The notes beneath the pieces were generated by a model. That model was not told the origin of the DNA, searched no databases, and was given only the letters and a program-made list of their open reading frames with translations. Shown piece after piece: positions 8,038 to 17,137 of a stretch of 64,000 bases of DNA. Made by a program: the position numbers and the translations under genes. Source of the stretch: CAYVUM01 sp964619055 (GTDB taxonomy: Bacteria > Pseudomonadota > Alphaproteobacteria > Rhodospirillales > Defluviicoccaceae); the NCBI GenBank assembly GCA_964619055.1, contig CAZUDB010000003.1, positions 59,753 to 123,752 on the forward strand. The letters run 5' to 3'. Position 1 is the stretch's first letter. The number at the start of each line of letters is the position of its first letter.

Positions 8038-10398
8038 ATGACGAGCAGCACATCTCTTGCAACGCGTGGCGTCGACCGCCTAAAAGCCCTGTTCCGTCGA
8101 CCGGCCGGCGCCAACGTTTCAAGCCTGCTCGGAAAGAAAAGTCGATTTCGGGTGCTCGTCGCTGACTTGGCCGGCGATGATGCGGCGACATCGCGAACGG
8201 ACCAGCTCGTGCGATCGCTGGACGGTAAGGACGGCATCGAGGTCGCCCGGGCCCACGCTGTTCTTGGTAACGAGTGTGACGACGATCGGCCCGAATCCAT
8301 CGCTGAGGTGTTGCAGCAGGGCCGCACGCGCACCCGCGAAGCCGATGCTGATGCCCTGGTTTGGGGACGCTTTCAAACCGATGATGGCTGCTACCACCTC
8401 CATGTCCTGTCCGCCGCCGTGGCCCCACGCGGAGAACTGCGCGCGTACCGGTCCATCGGCGTTAACCTGATCCTGCCGGACAGCTATGGCGAGGATCTGG
8501 CCGCAGTGCTGGCGGCGATCGCACTGAATGCGGTTGATCCGGCGACCGAGGAACAGGCTGTCTCCTTGTGTGCTGTCCTTCGGCCCGCTTTGGAACGCGC
8601 GCGTGCGGCCGCCATGGCCGCGCAGCCCATGCTGTCGGACATCGTCCGGCTTCGCCTGCGATCGGCCTATGGCGTGGCGCTGGCCGGTCTTGGGGCGCTC
8701 GACCGCGACGTCGCCACGATGCATACGGGCGCAGAGGTGCTTCGCGGCGTGCTTGCCGAAGCCGATATCGAAAAGCACCAACGCCTCTGGGCCATGACGC
8801 AAAATGCGCTTGGCCGGGTGCTGACGACTCTGGGCGAACTGGAGCAGCGCCCGGAGCTGGTCCGTCAGGCCTTGGCCGCGTTCGCGGCGGCGGAGACGGT
8901 CTACACGCGCTCAAGGCTGCCGCTACACTGGGCTTTGCTGGAGAACAATCGCGGCGTTGCCTTGGTGACGTTCGGAGATCGTGGCGAGGAAACCGACAAT
9001 ATACAGGACGCCGTTAACGCTTTTCGGGCGGCCATTAACGTCCTGTCGTTGCATCAGTTGCCTGTGACATGGGCGATGACCCAGAACAACTACGGCGTCG
9101 CTCTTCGCCACCTCGGTGAGCGCACGCGCGACCCCGAACGCCTGCGCGACTCGGTGGCTGCCTTTCGCGCTGCCCTGGATGTGTTGACCCAGGACGTGCT
9201 GCCGCTCCATTGGGCCAACACCACCAGCAACATGGCCGTGGCGCTGCGTGCCTTCGGCGAGTACGGGGCCTCCAAGGAAAGCCTCAACGAAGCGGAAGCG
9301 GCCTATCGCGCCGTCCTCGAGGTCTACTCCGAGGAGAACACGCCAACGGAGTGGGGGCGCACGCAGCGCCGCCTCGGTCGGGTGCAACTGGCACTCGGCA
9401 AACATTTCGGCGACGTGGACCGCCTTGGAATGGCCGTTACATCGTTACGGACGGCGCTGCCGTTACTTCCGGCGGACCAGTACCCCGTCGATCGTGCGCG
9501 CGCCCTCGTGTTTCTCGGCAACGCCCTGATGCAGGTGGCGGAGGACCAGGAGGGCACGGCAAGCATCCAAGACGCCGTCGAGGCCTATCGTGAAGCGGCC
9601 ACCATCCAACACGTGATGCGTCGGCGCATTGACTGGGCGGCGACGCAAAATCGATTGGGAAACGCCCTTCTTCGCTTGGGAGAGCGCCAGGAGGGAACGG
9701 CCTCGTTTGAAGAGGCCACTGCCGTCTACCGGTCCGCCTTGACCGTCATTACTCTGGAGGACCATCCGTTCTCTTGGGCGGCGATCCAGCGCTCCCTCGG
9801 TCATGCACTGATCACGCTCGCGCGCCGGGAAGCGATCGTAGATCGCGCCCACAAGGCTCTGACCGCCCTGCAAGCGGCCTTGCGCGTTTACGCCCCGGAT
9901 CGCTTGCCGATCGAATGGGCCAGTACGCAGCATGATGTCGGCGAAGCGATGCTGATCTTGGGGGAACGCGAAGTCAGCCAAAAGTACCTGGCGCAAGCCG
10001 TTAAAGCCTTCGAGACGGCCCTTGAAGTTCGTACCCGCAACCGTTTTCCGCTGTGGTGGACGGAAACGGAGGATAACTTGGGTTTGGCCTACAAGGCTTG
10101 GGGGGATCAAGCGGATGACCCCAAACTTTGGGAAAAGGCGGTGGGTGCCTTTCGTCGAGCCTTGGAAACCCGGCTGCCTCAGCGCAGCTCTATTGACAGA
10201 GCAACGACGCGGATCAACTTGGCCAACGCATTATGGGCCTTGGCGGAGCGGTCCGATGACCGGGAACGGCTGGAACAGGCCTTGACCAACTATCGCTGGG
10301 CCATCGATGCCTTTGAGCGCGGTGGCGCGGCTAATCGTGCCCGCGTGGCGCGCCGTAACTTGCAGCGGCTAGAGGCGCTGGTGGACGCAGGCAACTGA
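8038..10398 (+). CDS. Large tetratricopeptide-repeat protein with about eleven ~52-residue repeats
   Basis: 786 residues, no signal peptide. Residues about 35-150 form an alpha/beta domain (FRVLVADLAGDD, then ADALVWGRFQTDDGCYHLHV) that recalls the TolB-N/FlgO-like fold; this is a weak call. From about 200 to the end run about eleven TPR-like repeats with the signature WAxTQNxLGxALxxLGE and an A-x-FRAAL helix. Examples are LWAMTQNALGRVL, TWAMTQNNYGVAL, DWAATQNRLGNALL and WWTETEDNLGLAY. Such solenoids bind partner proteins. No enzymatic domain is seen. The SCO1-like gene starts 38 bases downstream, so the two may be co-transcribed. Confidence 0.75.
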   Translation: MTSSTSLATRGVDRLKALFRRPAGANVSSLLGKKSRFRVLVADLAGDDAATSRTDQLVRSLDGKDGIEVARAHAVLGNECDDDRPESIAEVLQQGRTRTREADADALVWGRFQTDDGCYHLHVLSAAVAPRGELRAYRSIGVNLILPDSYGEDLAAVLAAIALNAVDPATEEQAVSLCAVLRPALERARAAAMAAQPMLSDIVRLRLRSAYGVALAGLGALDRDVATMHTGAEVLRGVLAEADIEKHQRLWAMTQNALGRVLTTLGELEQRPELVRQALAAFAAAETVYTRSRLPLHWALLENNRGVALVTFGDRGEETDNIQDAVNAFRAAINVLSLHQLPVTWAMTQNNYGVALRHLGERTRDPERLRDSVAAFRAALDVLTQDVLPLHWANTTSNMAVALRAFGEYGASKESLNEAEAAYRAVLEVYSEENTPTEWGRTQRRLGRVQLALGKHFGDVDRLGMAVTSLRTALPLLPADQYPVDRARALVFLGNALMQVAEDQEGTASIQDAVEAYREAATIQHVMRRRIDWAATQNRLGNALLRLGERQEGTASFEEATAVYRSALTVITLEDHPFSWAAIQRSLGHALITLARREAIVDRAHKALTALQAALRVYAPDRLPIEWASTQHDVGEAMLILGEREVSQKYLAQAVKAFETALEVRTRNRFPLWWTETEDNLGLAYKAWGDQADDPKLWEKAVGAFRRALETRLPQRSSIDRATTRINLANALWALAERSDDRERLEQALTNYRWAIDAFERGGAANRARVARRNLQRLEALVDAGN

Positions 10399-10436
10399 GG
10401 CCACATGATCATCGGGCATTCACTGAGGAGACCCAG

Positions 10437-11135
10437 ATGACCGCATCGAAACCGGACGCCAACAGCACCTCTCCCGGCTCATCGAGTCCCAACAAGAGCG
10501 CCGCCAATGGCAAGGTTGGCATCAACGGGATTGCCGTCGCCGCCTCTGTGATCGTGTTGGCCGTTGGCGGCTTGCTGATCGGCCGTCAGTGGTTCGGGCC
10601 CGAACCGGCTTCGACGCCGCCGTCTGCCACCCAAACGGCGGCCATTGGCGGCCCGTTCGCACTCGTCGACCACAACGGGCAATCGGTCACGGACGCGACC
10701 TTCCACGGCTCGTACAAGCTAGTTTATTTCGGCTATACGTACTGCCCGGACGTGTGTCCCACCTCGTTGATCCGGAACGCTGAAGCCCTTGATCTGCTCG
10801 GCGAGAAGGCGGACGCCGTGGTCCCGATCCTGATCTCTGTCGATCCCCAGCGGGATACGACAGAACTCCTGAAGACCTATGTTCCGCACTTCCATCCGCG
10901 TTTGGTGGGACTAACCGGATCGCCCGAGCAGGTGGCCGAAGCCGCCAAGGCCTATCGCGTGTACTACGCCCGTGTCGACGAGGAGGGCAAGGAGACCGGC
11001 GCGGACAGCGACACGTATCTCGTCGACCACTCCACCATCACCTACCTGATGGGTCCGGATGGGCAGTTCATCCAGCACTTCAGCCACTCCATGGATGCGG
11101 ACGCCATGGCGGCGAAGCTGAAGGACCTGCTGTAA
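10437..11135 (+). CDS. SCO1/SenC family copper chaperone for cytochrome oxidase
   Basis: 232 residues. A short cytosolic N-terminus is followed by one membrane anchor (about 30-50) and a periplasmic thioredoxin-like domain. The copper-binding pair C103-xxx-C107 lies in GYTYCPDVCPTS, and the third ligand His is in LVDHSTITYL. SCO proteins deliver copper to the CuA site of cytochrome c oxidase or keep its cysteines reduced. An AGGAG-type ribosome site precedes the ATG. No oxidase genes are in the window. Confidence 0.92.
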   Translation: MTASKPDANSTSPGSSSPNKSAANGKVGINGIAVAASVIVLAVGGLLIGRQWFGPEPASTPPSATQTAAIGGPFALVDHNGQSVTDATFHGSYKLVYFGYTYCPDVCPTSLIRNAEALDLLGEKADAVVPILISVDPQRDTTELLKTYVPHFHPRLVGLTGSPEQVAEAAKAYRVYYARVDEEGKETGADSDTYLVDHSTITYLMGPDGQFIQHFSHSMDADAMAAKLKDLL

Positions 11136-11175
11136 AGGACGGCGCGGACCTGTTCCCCGCCAAAGCGTTGCGGTC

Positions 11176-12516
11176 GTGTCCGGCGCAGGATTGATCATTG
11201 CCGCACCGTCGTCCGGCTCCGGCAAGACCGTCCTGACGCTGGGCTTACTGCGTCATCTCGCCCGCAGCGAGGCTCGCATCGGCTCCGCCAAGGTAGGGCC
11301 CGACTACATCGATCCGGCCTTCCACGCCGTCGCCACCGGACGGCCCTGCCAAACCCTCGATCCCTGGGCAATGACCCCCGCCGCGCTTCGGTCCAGCGCC
11401 GCACGCACGGGGGTCGACACGGACCTGATCATCTGTGAGGGCGTGATGGGCCTGTTCGACGGGGCAACCGCTTCGTCGGGGTCCACGGCCGATGTGGCCG
11501 CCGTTCTGGGCTGGCCGGTCATCCTCGTGATGGACGTCCATGCGCAGGCGGCTTCGGCCGCGGCTGTCCTGCGTGGTTTTGTCCAGCATCGAGCGGACGT
11601 CAACATTGCCGGCACGATCCTCAACCGCGTCGGCAGCGATCGCCACGTATCCGTCATTCGTGAGGCCATCGCGGCCACGGTCCCTGAGGTGACGGTACTC
11701 GGCAGCATTCCTCGCACCGAAGACCTTGCCCTGCCAGAACGCCATCTGGGCCTCGTTCAAGCCCGCGAGCATCGTGATTTGGACCAAATGCTGGAACGCG
11801 CCGCCGATGTGGTCGGGCGCTGCGTCGATATGGCGGCGCTCTGCGCCCATGCCGACTGGTCACCCCCACACCGGCAAGCCGAAGCTTGCGTGTTGCCGGG
11901 CGCTGGCCCGCTCGTGCCGCCGTTGGGGCAGCGAATCGCCGTCGCCGATGACACGGCATTTGCGTTTCGTTATCCGCATGTGGTGGACGGCTGGCATGTC
12001 GCCGGGGCGTGCGTTTTGCCGTTTTCACCGCTCGCCGATGAGGGACCGGATCCGACCTGCGATGCCGTTTATCTGCCCGGCGGCTACCCGGAATTGTACG
12101 CGGGTCAACTGGCGGGCAACGAGCGGTTCTTGACTGGACTTCGCTCTGCCGCGGCAAAAAACGCTGCGATTTTCGGTGAATGCGGCGGCTACATGGTACT
12201 TGGCGACGGATTGACGGACGCCGACGGATGCCGCCATACCATGGCGGGACTGTTGCCGGTGGAAACTTCCTTTGCGGACCGCCGCCTCCATCTGGGATAT
12301 CGCCGCGCCACACTCGCGGCCGACGGACCATTTGGCGCCCGAGGGGCAGTTTACCGCGGCCATGAATTTCATTATGCACGTGTTGTTCGCGAGGGACCGG
12401 GGCAGACGCTGTTTTTCGTCGAAGATGCGCGCGGCATCCACCTCGGCGGTGTTGGACTGGTTTCAGGGAGCGTTTCGGGGTCTTTTGTGCACGTGATTGC
12501 GGCGGAAGCGTCTTAA
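11176..12516 (+). CDS. cobB: Cobyrinate a,c-diamide synthase (CobB/CbiA)
   Basis: 446 residues starting at a GTG. The N-terminal P-loop APSSGSGKTVLTLGLLRHL belongs to the dethiobiotin-synthetase-like ATP domain. The C-terminal class-I glutamine amidotransferase domain has its nucleophile Cys in FGECGGYMVLGDGL. The enzyme amidates the a and c side chains of (hydrogeno)cobyrinate in cobalamin synthesis, using glutamine and ATP. It stands alone here, with no other cob gene around, but the cobalamin-dependent methylmalonyl-CoA mutase is encoded about 5.3 kb downstream. Confidence 0.92.
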   Translation: MSGAGLIIAAPSSGSGKTVLTLGLLRHLARSEARIGSAKVGPDYIDPAFHAVATGRPCQTLDPWAMTPAALRSSAARTGVDTDLIICEGVMGLFDGATASSGSTADVAAVLGWPVILVMDVHAQAASAAAVLRGFVQHRADVNIAGTILNRVGSDRHVSVIREAIAATVPEVTVLGSIPRTEDLALPERHLGLVQAREHRDLDQMLERAADVVGRCVDMAALCAHADWSPPHRQAEACVLPGAGPLVPPLGQRIAVADDTAFAFRYPHVVDGWHVAGACVLPFSPLADEGPDPTCDAVYLPGGYPELYAGQLAGNERFLTGLRSAAAKNAAIFGECGGYMVLGDGLTDADGCRHTMAGLLPVETSFADRRLHLGYRRATLAADGPFGARGAVYRGHEFHYARVVREGPGQTLFFVEDARGIHLGGVGLVSGSVSGSFVHVIAAEAS

Positions 12517-12564
12517 AGCTTCGTCAGTTGTAGTTCTCCGAGCGCCGAACAGGTTTGTGCGAGA

Positions 12565-13020
12565 ATGCCGTCAGAGACTGATATCGAGACCGAGCCCTTT
12601 TGGCGCCGCAAGTCGCTGGCGGACATGACCCGCGACGAATGGGAATCGCTGTGCGATGGTTGCGGATTGTGCTGTCTGGCCAAGTTGGAGGACGATGTCA
12701 CCGGCGCGGTCGCCTACACCAACGTTGCGTGCCGCCTGCTCGACACCACGGCTTGCCGATGTCGCAGCTATCCTGACCGGCAACGCCACGTCCCCGACTG
12801 CACGGTGCTGTCGTCCGAGATCGTGAGTGACCTGACTTGGCTGCCGAGCACGTGCGCCTATCGCTTGGTTGCCGTGGGCCAGGATTTGTTCGCTTGGCAT
12901 CCGTTGCGGTCCGGCGATCCGGAGAGCGTTCACCGTGCCGGCATTTCCGTGCGCGGCCGGGTCGTCTCAGAACCCGATGCCGGCCCTCTGGAGCACCATG
13001 TCGTCGACTGGCGTCCCTAA
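12565..13020 (+). CDS. YcgN-family cysteine-cluster protein (UPF0260)
   Basis: 151 residues with the Cys pattern of the YcgN/CxxCxxCC family: C30-DG-C33-GL-C36-C37, then C56, C64, C66 and C79 in the SYPDRQRHVPDC region. The pattern suggests binding of zinc or an Fe-S cluster. The function of the family is not established. The full length matches the family. Confidence 0.88.
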   Translation: MPSETDIETEPFWRRKSLADMTRDEWESLCDGCGLCCLAKLEDDVTGAVAYTNVACRLLDTTACRCRSYPDRQRHVPDCTVLSSEIVSDLTWLPSTCAYRLVAVGQDLFAWHPLRSGDPESVHRAGISVRGRVVSEPDAGPLEHHVVDWRP

Positions 13021-13047
13021 GCGGGTCGGTCGCGGGGAGCGACCGTT

Positions 13048-13986
13048 GTGACGACTCCTCCGCCCAACGGTGTGTTCGCCGCCGTGCTGACGCCGCTGAA
13101 TGATGATGGTGCGCCCGAACCGGTAATGCTGGCACACCACTGCCAGACGCTTCTGGCGCGGGGCTGCGACGGGCTCTCGGTGCTCGGCACAACGGGAGAG
13201 GCCAACTCCTTCAGCGTCGAAGAGCGCCTCACCCTTCTGAACAACCTGGCCGAAGCGGGACTAAGCACCTTTCTGATGCCGGGCACGGGCTGTTGTGCGA
13301 TCCCCGATACGGTCCGCCTGACGCAAGCCGCCCTGGAGGCGGGCGCACCCTACGTGCTGATGTTGCCGCCGTTCTACTATAAGGGCGTCAGCGACGACGG
13401 GCTGTTCGCCGCCTATTCCGAGGTTATCGAACGCGTCGCGGACCCTAAATTACAGATCGTTCTGTACCATTTCCCGGCCCTTTCGGGCGTTCCCATTACC
13501 CATGCCTTGATCGAACGTCTGATCGACGCCTATCCGGGCACCGTGGTCGGAATCAAGGACAGCTCCGGCGACCTCGACGCGATGATCGCGACGGTGCGGG
13601 CATTTCCTGGTTTTGCCGTCCTCAGCGGCTCCGATGACGCCTTATGGCCGCTGATGCAAGCCGGCGGGGCGGGCTGCATCACGGCCGTCTGCAACGTGGC
13701 GTCGGCTTTGGCGGCCGACGTGGTCCGCGCCTGGCGAGCGGGCGACATAACGGCAGGTGACGCCGCGCATCGCCACCTTTCGGCGATCCGCGGGGTGTTC
13801 ACGCGTTACCCGCTGGCAGCGGCCCTGAAAGCAATGCTGGCCCGCACCACCGGAGATGACGGCTGGCATCGCATCCGCCCGCCGCTGATGCCGCTCACCA
13901 GCTCGGCCGCAACCGCTCTTTCGCAGGCGTTAAGCGCGTTCCCGATGCCGGTTCCTGGCCCCCCGACCACAAACGACCATTCATGA
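13048..13986 (+). CDS. Dihydrodipicolinate synthase / N-acetylneuraminate lyase family aldolase
   Basis: 312 residues, GTG start. TIM-barrel Schiff-base aldolase features are present: LGTTGEANSFSVEER near 47-60 (the pyruvate carboxylate-binding GTTGE), Y140 in IVLYHFPALSGVP and the Schiff-base lysine K170 in VVGIKDSSGD. Sequence flavour and context do not point to lysine synthesis, so it may act on another 2-oxo acid. The next gene starts inside its stop (ATGA overlap), indicating translational coupling. Confidence 0.85.
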   Translation: MTTPPPNGVFAAVLTPLNDDGAPEPVMLAHHCQTLLARGCDGLSVLGTTGEANSFSVEERLTLLNNLAEAGLSTFLMPGTGCCAIPDTVRLTQAALEAGAPYVLMLPPFYYKGVSDDGLFAAYSEVIERVADPKLQIVLYHFPALSGVPITHALIERLIDAYPGTVVGIKDSSGDLDAMIATVRAFPGFAVLSGSDDALWPLMQAGGAGCITAVCNVASALAADVVRAWRAGDITAGDAAHRHLSAIRGVFTRYPLAAALKAMLARTTGDDGWHRIRPPLMPLTSSAATALSQALSAFPMPVPGPPTTNDHS

Positions 13987-14723
13987 CGCACGAACGGCGA
14001 ACACCGCTGGACCTGGACGGCACCCTGGTGCCGGTGCAGGTGCGTAAAAGTGCCCGCGCCCGCCGCCTAATCCTGCGGGTCGCCTTCGACAGCGGCGACG
14101 TTGTTGTCACGGTACCGGCCAAGACCCCGCTGGAGCACGGCTTGGTGTTTGCCGAAGCGCGCTCCAAGTGGATCTTGGAGCGCTTAGCCCGCGTACCGAC
14201 CCGCGTTCCGTTCGCACCCGGCGCCGTGATCCCAGTCCTGGGCACCGAACATCGGATCGAGCCCATAGCTTCGCGCCGCCCATTCGTTGAGCAGGCCCCT
14301 GGCGTGCTCAGGATCGGTGGTGACACGGCCGGCGTATCGGGACGCCTTCTGCGATGGCTTCGGCGCCAAGCCCTCAACGAAACGACCGATCGGTCAGTTG
14401 CAAAAGCGGACCACCTGGGCGTTCACCTCGGCCGCGTCGGTGTACGTGACACCCGGACACGCTGGGGCTCATGCTCCCGCGAGGGCAATCTCTCATACGC
14501 GTGGCGGTTGATCATGGCACCATCGTTCGTCCTGGACTACGTGGTGGCACACGAGGTCGCTCATCTCCGTCACCGCGGCCATGGCGAAGCCTTCTGGATC
14601 ACCGTCGATGGGCTGACTGACCGCATGTCCGACGCACGCGCCTGGCTGCGCCGGTGCGGCACAACGCTTTATCGCTATGGGCCGGCACGGACCGCGCCCA
14701 CATCGAGCGCACGCTTCGGATAG
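13983..14723 (+). CDS. YgjP-like (DUF45) zinc metallopeptidase-like protein
   Basis: 246 residues. The M48-related zinc site is visible as H190-E191-VA-H194, with a further His at about 200 in RHRGHGEAFW. The preceding TRWGSCSREGNLSYAWRLIMAP is the usual DUF45 lead-in. Members are also called SprT-like or M48 family; their substrate is generally unknown. It overlaps the aldolase gene by four bases. Confidence 0.88.
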   Translation: MTHERRTPLDLDGTLVPVQVRKSARARRLILRVAFDSGDVVVTVPAKTPLEHGLVFAEARSKWILERLARVPTRVPFAPGAVIPVLGTEHRIEPIASRRPFVEQAPGVLRIGGDTAGVSGRLLRWLRRQALNETTDRSVAKADHLGVHLGRVGVRDTRTRWGSCSREGNLSYAWRLIMAPSFVLDYVVAHEVAHLRHRGHGEAFWITVDGLTDRMSDARAWLRRCGTTLYRYGPARTAPTSSARFG

Positions 14724-14789
14724 CGGCGACGTTTCCGCTCGCTAGGCTGTGGTTATTGTGACACGTCAGCCCCACGGGAGGACCGAGCC

Positions 14790-15947
14790 ATGACCGCTCA
14801 GCGGATGCCGATCCAGGATCAAACACCCCTGGTGTGGACCGCCCCCTTCGACGACACCGACCGGCGCTGGCAGGCTGTTGTCAGCCGCGATGAGAATGCC
14901 GACGGCCGGTTCGTCTACGCCGTGTGCAGCACCGGAATCTACTGCCGACCGTCGTGTGCGAGCCGCAAGCCGGCGCGATCCAACGTGGCCTACTTCCCGT
15001 TGGCGGAGGCGGCGGCGCAGGCCGGGTATCGCCCCTGTAAACGCTGCCGGCCCGATCGCGTTGCCCCGGCCGATCCGCGGCTCGCGGTCGTGCGCCGGGT
15101 GTGCGCCGTGATTGCGGCCAGCGATGACGGCGACCGGGCCCCCTCCTTGGCTGCGCTGGCCGAAGACACCGGTTTCAGCCCCCACCATCTCCAGCGGATG
15201 TTCACGGCAGTTATGGGCGTTTCGCCCCGCCAGTACGGCGAAGCGCTTCGCGTTCTCCGGCTGAAGCGTGCCCTGAAGAGCGGTGAAGCGGTGGCCTCGG
15301 CCGGATATGGCGCCGGGTACGGATCATCCTCGCGGCTGTATGAACAGGCCGCGGCCAATCTGGGGATGACGCCGGCATCCTACGCCAAGGGCGGAACCGG
15401 TGCCCATATAGGCTTTATTATTGTGGACCATCCCGCCGGTGCCGAGCTCGGACGCCTGCTTGTAGCGACAACAGTGCGCGGGATTTGCATGATTGCCCTC
15501 GGCGATAGCGATGCCGCATTGGAGCGATCCCTTCGCGAGGAGTTTCCCCTGGCGACGATCGGCTGCAGCGAGCCACAAAACATGGCGGACCTCGTTCGTC
15601 AGGTCCTAGCCGTGGCCGAAAGCCGATTGCCTCACAAAGCGCTACCGCTGGACATTCGCGCCACGGCGTTTCAGCGACGGGTGTGGCAATGCCTGCAGAC
15701 GATCCCCCGGGGCGAAACCCGCAGCTATGCCGACATCGCCGCCGAGCTCGGCTGCCCCACCGCTGCACGCGCCGTGGGTCGGGCCTGCGCCACCAATCCG
15801 GTGTCCCTTGTCATCCCTTGCCATCGCGCAATCGGCCGCGACGGGAACCTGCATGGATATCGCTGGGGATTGGACCGCAAAGCCGCTCTTCTGCGCCGGG
15901 AGCGTGGTGGCGCGGGCGACGAACAGCCGGAAAAATCGGGGTTGTAA
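14790..15947 (+). CDS. ada: Ada: bifunctional transcriptional regulator / O6-methylguanine-DNA methyltransferase
   Basis: 385 residues with the full Ada architecture. The N-terminal zinc methyl-phosphotriester domain has Cys at 52, 56, 83 and 86 (YCRPSC ... CKRC). An AraC-type helix-turn-helix follows at about 100-195 (LAEDTGFSPHHLQRMF). The C-terminal alkyltransferase carries the acceptor C344 in the motif IPCHR. It repairs O6-methylguanine and methylphosphotriesters irreversibly and, once methylated, activates the adaptive response. A GGGAGG-type ribosome site precedes the ATG. No alkB or alkA is adjacent. Confidence 0.95.
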   Translation: MTAQRMPIQDQTPLVWTAPFDDTDRRWQAVVSRDENADGRFVYAVCSTGIYCRPSCASRKPARSNVAYFPLAEAAAQAGYRPCKRCRPDRVAPADPRLAVVRRVCAVIAASDDGDRAPSLAALAEDTGFSPHHLQRMFTAVMGVSPRQYGEALRVLRLKRALKSGEAVASAGYGAGYGSSSRLYEQAAANLGMTPASYAKGGTGAHIGFIIVDHPAGAELGRLLVATTVRGICMIALGDSDAALERSLREEFPLATIGCSEPQNMADLVRQVLAVAESRLPHKALPLDIRATAFQRRVWQCLQTIPRGETRSYADIAAELGCPTAARAVGRACATNPVSLVIPCHRAIGRDGNLHGYRWGLDRKAALLRRERGGAGDEQPEKSGL

Positions 15948-16098
15948 AGAATTCCGACAATCGGCCGGCGGCCGTTAATAGTTTGCATTTCAAAGCGTTG
16001 GTGGGACCGGGCTGCGGGTGCGCAATGACCCATTCGCTTAGGTTGTCAGATTTCTTTACACGCCGCCTTACCGTTGCCTTGTTAGGCCCTTGATTTTT

Positions 16099-16110
16099 AA
16101 CAATATTGTT
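16099..16110. promoter_or_regulatory. Perfect 12-bp palindrome AACAATATTGTT upstream of the PEP-CTERM gene
   Basis: A perfect palindrome placed three bases before the candidate sigma-54 promoter. The location fits an operator or an activator-touching site, though sigma-54 activators usually bind further upstream. No regulator is assigned. Confidence 0.45.
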
Positions 16111-16112
16111 CT

Positions 16113-16128
16113 CGGCATGGTAATTGCT
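16113..16128 (+). promoter_or_regulatory. Candidate sigma-54 (RpoN) -24/-12 promoter of the PEP-CTERM gene
   Basis: The sequence CGGCAT-GGTAA-TTGC matches TGGCAC-N5-TTGC with the invariant GG at 16114-16115 and GC at 16126-16127 in exact 12-base register. Transcription would start near 16138, leaving a leader of about 50 bases with an AGAGGAGAG ribosome site before the ATG at 16190. PEP-CTERM genes in other bacteria are known to be controlled by PrsK/PrsR with RpoN, which supports the call. Confidence 0.6.
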
Positions 16129-16189
16129 TTGATAGGCGCAGAGCGGTTCTGGATCCACAGGTTCCGCTGGGGATAGAGAGGAGAGCCTC

Positions 16190-16936
16190 ATGCGCTTCCA
16201 TTCACTTGCGTTGGGTTTCTCGGCATTTGCGGTCGCTGCGGTGACAACAACCGCCGCGAACGCCGTGCCGGACACATTCACATTTAATTTTGATCCATCC
16301 GTCATCACCGTCAGCGACTTCCAAGATGATGCGACCGGTGCTGGCAACAACCAGATTAATTACGAGTCGACAGACCTGTTTGGGTCTTTTGACTTCTCGA
16401 GCCAAGTGCCGACCGATATCAAGCGGACCTGGACGGCCAACTTCGACGTGACGTTGCAGTTCGGCCCCAATGGCCCCATGATCCCGCTGGCTGCTAGTGA
16501 TTTGTTCCTGTTCAAGGGTACTATTCCGTCGGATCAAGTGCAGCCGGGTCTCTTCGTGCTCCAGGGCCCGATCGGCAGCGATATTGTCATCCCCGGTGCC
16601 ACGTTCACCGACCTCGCCGTTAGCTTGGTCTTGAGCCTCGGTACGGACGCTCTGTCCGGCGACCTTGCGAATGCCGTTCTGCCGGGCGGCGGCATCAACC
16701 ACATCACCGACACCACCCTCGGTGCGCCGGCGATGGGTACGTCCCCCGACATCCAGGAACTGGCCGAACGGGTCATCATCGGTCTTGAGCAAGCCGGTCT
16801 AGACCCCACGGCTGACATTGCCGAAATCACGTTCGGCGGCCAGCTTGAGTTCGTTGCGGACGTTCCGGTCCCGGCTTCGCTGCTGCTCCTCGGCGGCGGT
16901 CTGGTTGCTTTCGGGATTGCTCGTCGCCGCGCCTAA
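16190..16936 (+). CDS. PEP-CTERM sorting-domain secreted protein
   Basis: 248 residues. The signal peptide ends near TAANAVPDT. The body is beta-rich and without a recognised domain. The C-terminus has the tripartite sorting signal: VPVPASLLLLGGG (the PEP-like motif), a hydrophobic helix and the basic tail ARRRA. Exosortase (EpsH-type) cleaves at this signal and PEP-CTERM proteins go to the surface or extracellular matrix. No exosortase is encoded in the window. A bidirectional terminator lies about 80 bases downstream. Confidence 0.88.
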   Translation: MRFHSLALGFSAFAVAAVTTTAANAVPDTFTFNFDPSVITVSDFQDDATGAGNNQINYESTDLFGSFDFSSQVPTDIKRTWTANFDVTLQFGPNGPMIPLAASDLFLFKGTIPSDQVQPGLFVLQGPIGSDIVIPGATFTDLAVSLVLSLGTDALSGDLANAVLPGGGINHITDTTLGAPAMGTSPDIQELAERVIIGLEQAGLDPTADIAEITFGGQLEFVADVPVPASLLLLGGGLVAFGIARRRA

Positions 16937-17013
16937 GGCCGGCGATGACCGTTTAGCCTTCCTGTTGACCCAAGCGCACGGAAGCGGCGCGAGCACTGGA
17001 AGCAAGACTTACG

Positions 17014-17045
17014 AAAAAAGGCGCAAGCTTCGGCTTGCGCCTTTT
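17014..17045. terminator. Bidirectional rho-independent terminator
   Basis: A run of A, then the stem GGCGCAAGC (17020-17028), a TTCG loop and GCTTGCGCC (17033-17041), then TTTT. It works in both directions: it ends the PEP-CTERM gene on the plus strand and the MmcB gene arriving on the minus strand. Confidence 0.85.
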
Positions 17046-17137
17046 GTGTTGTGTGGACCCAGTTTACGGCATGTGATGCGCCGGTCATGCCCTGTGGCCG
17101 GTTGGACGGTGTTCCGGTGCGGGCTAAACCCGCGCCG

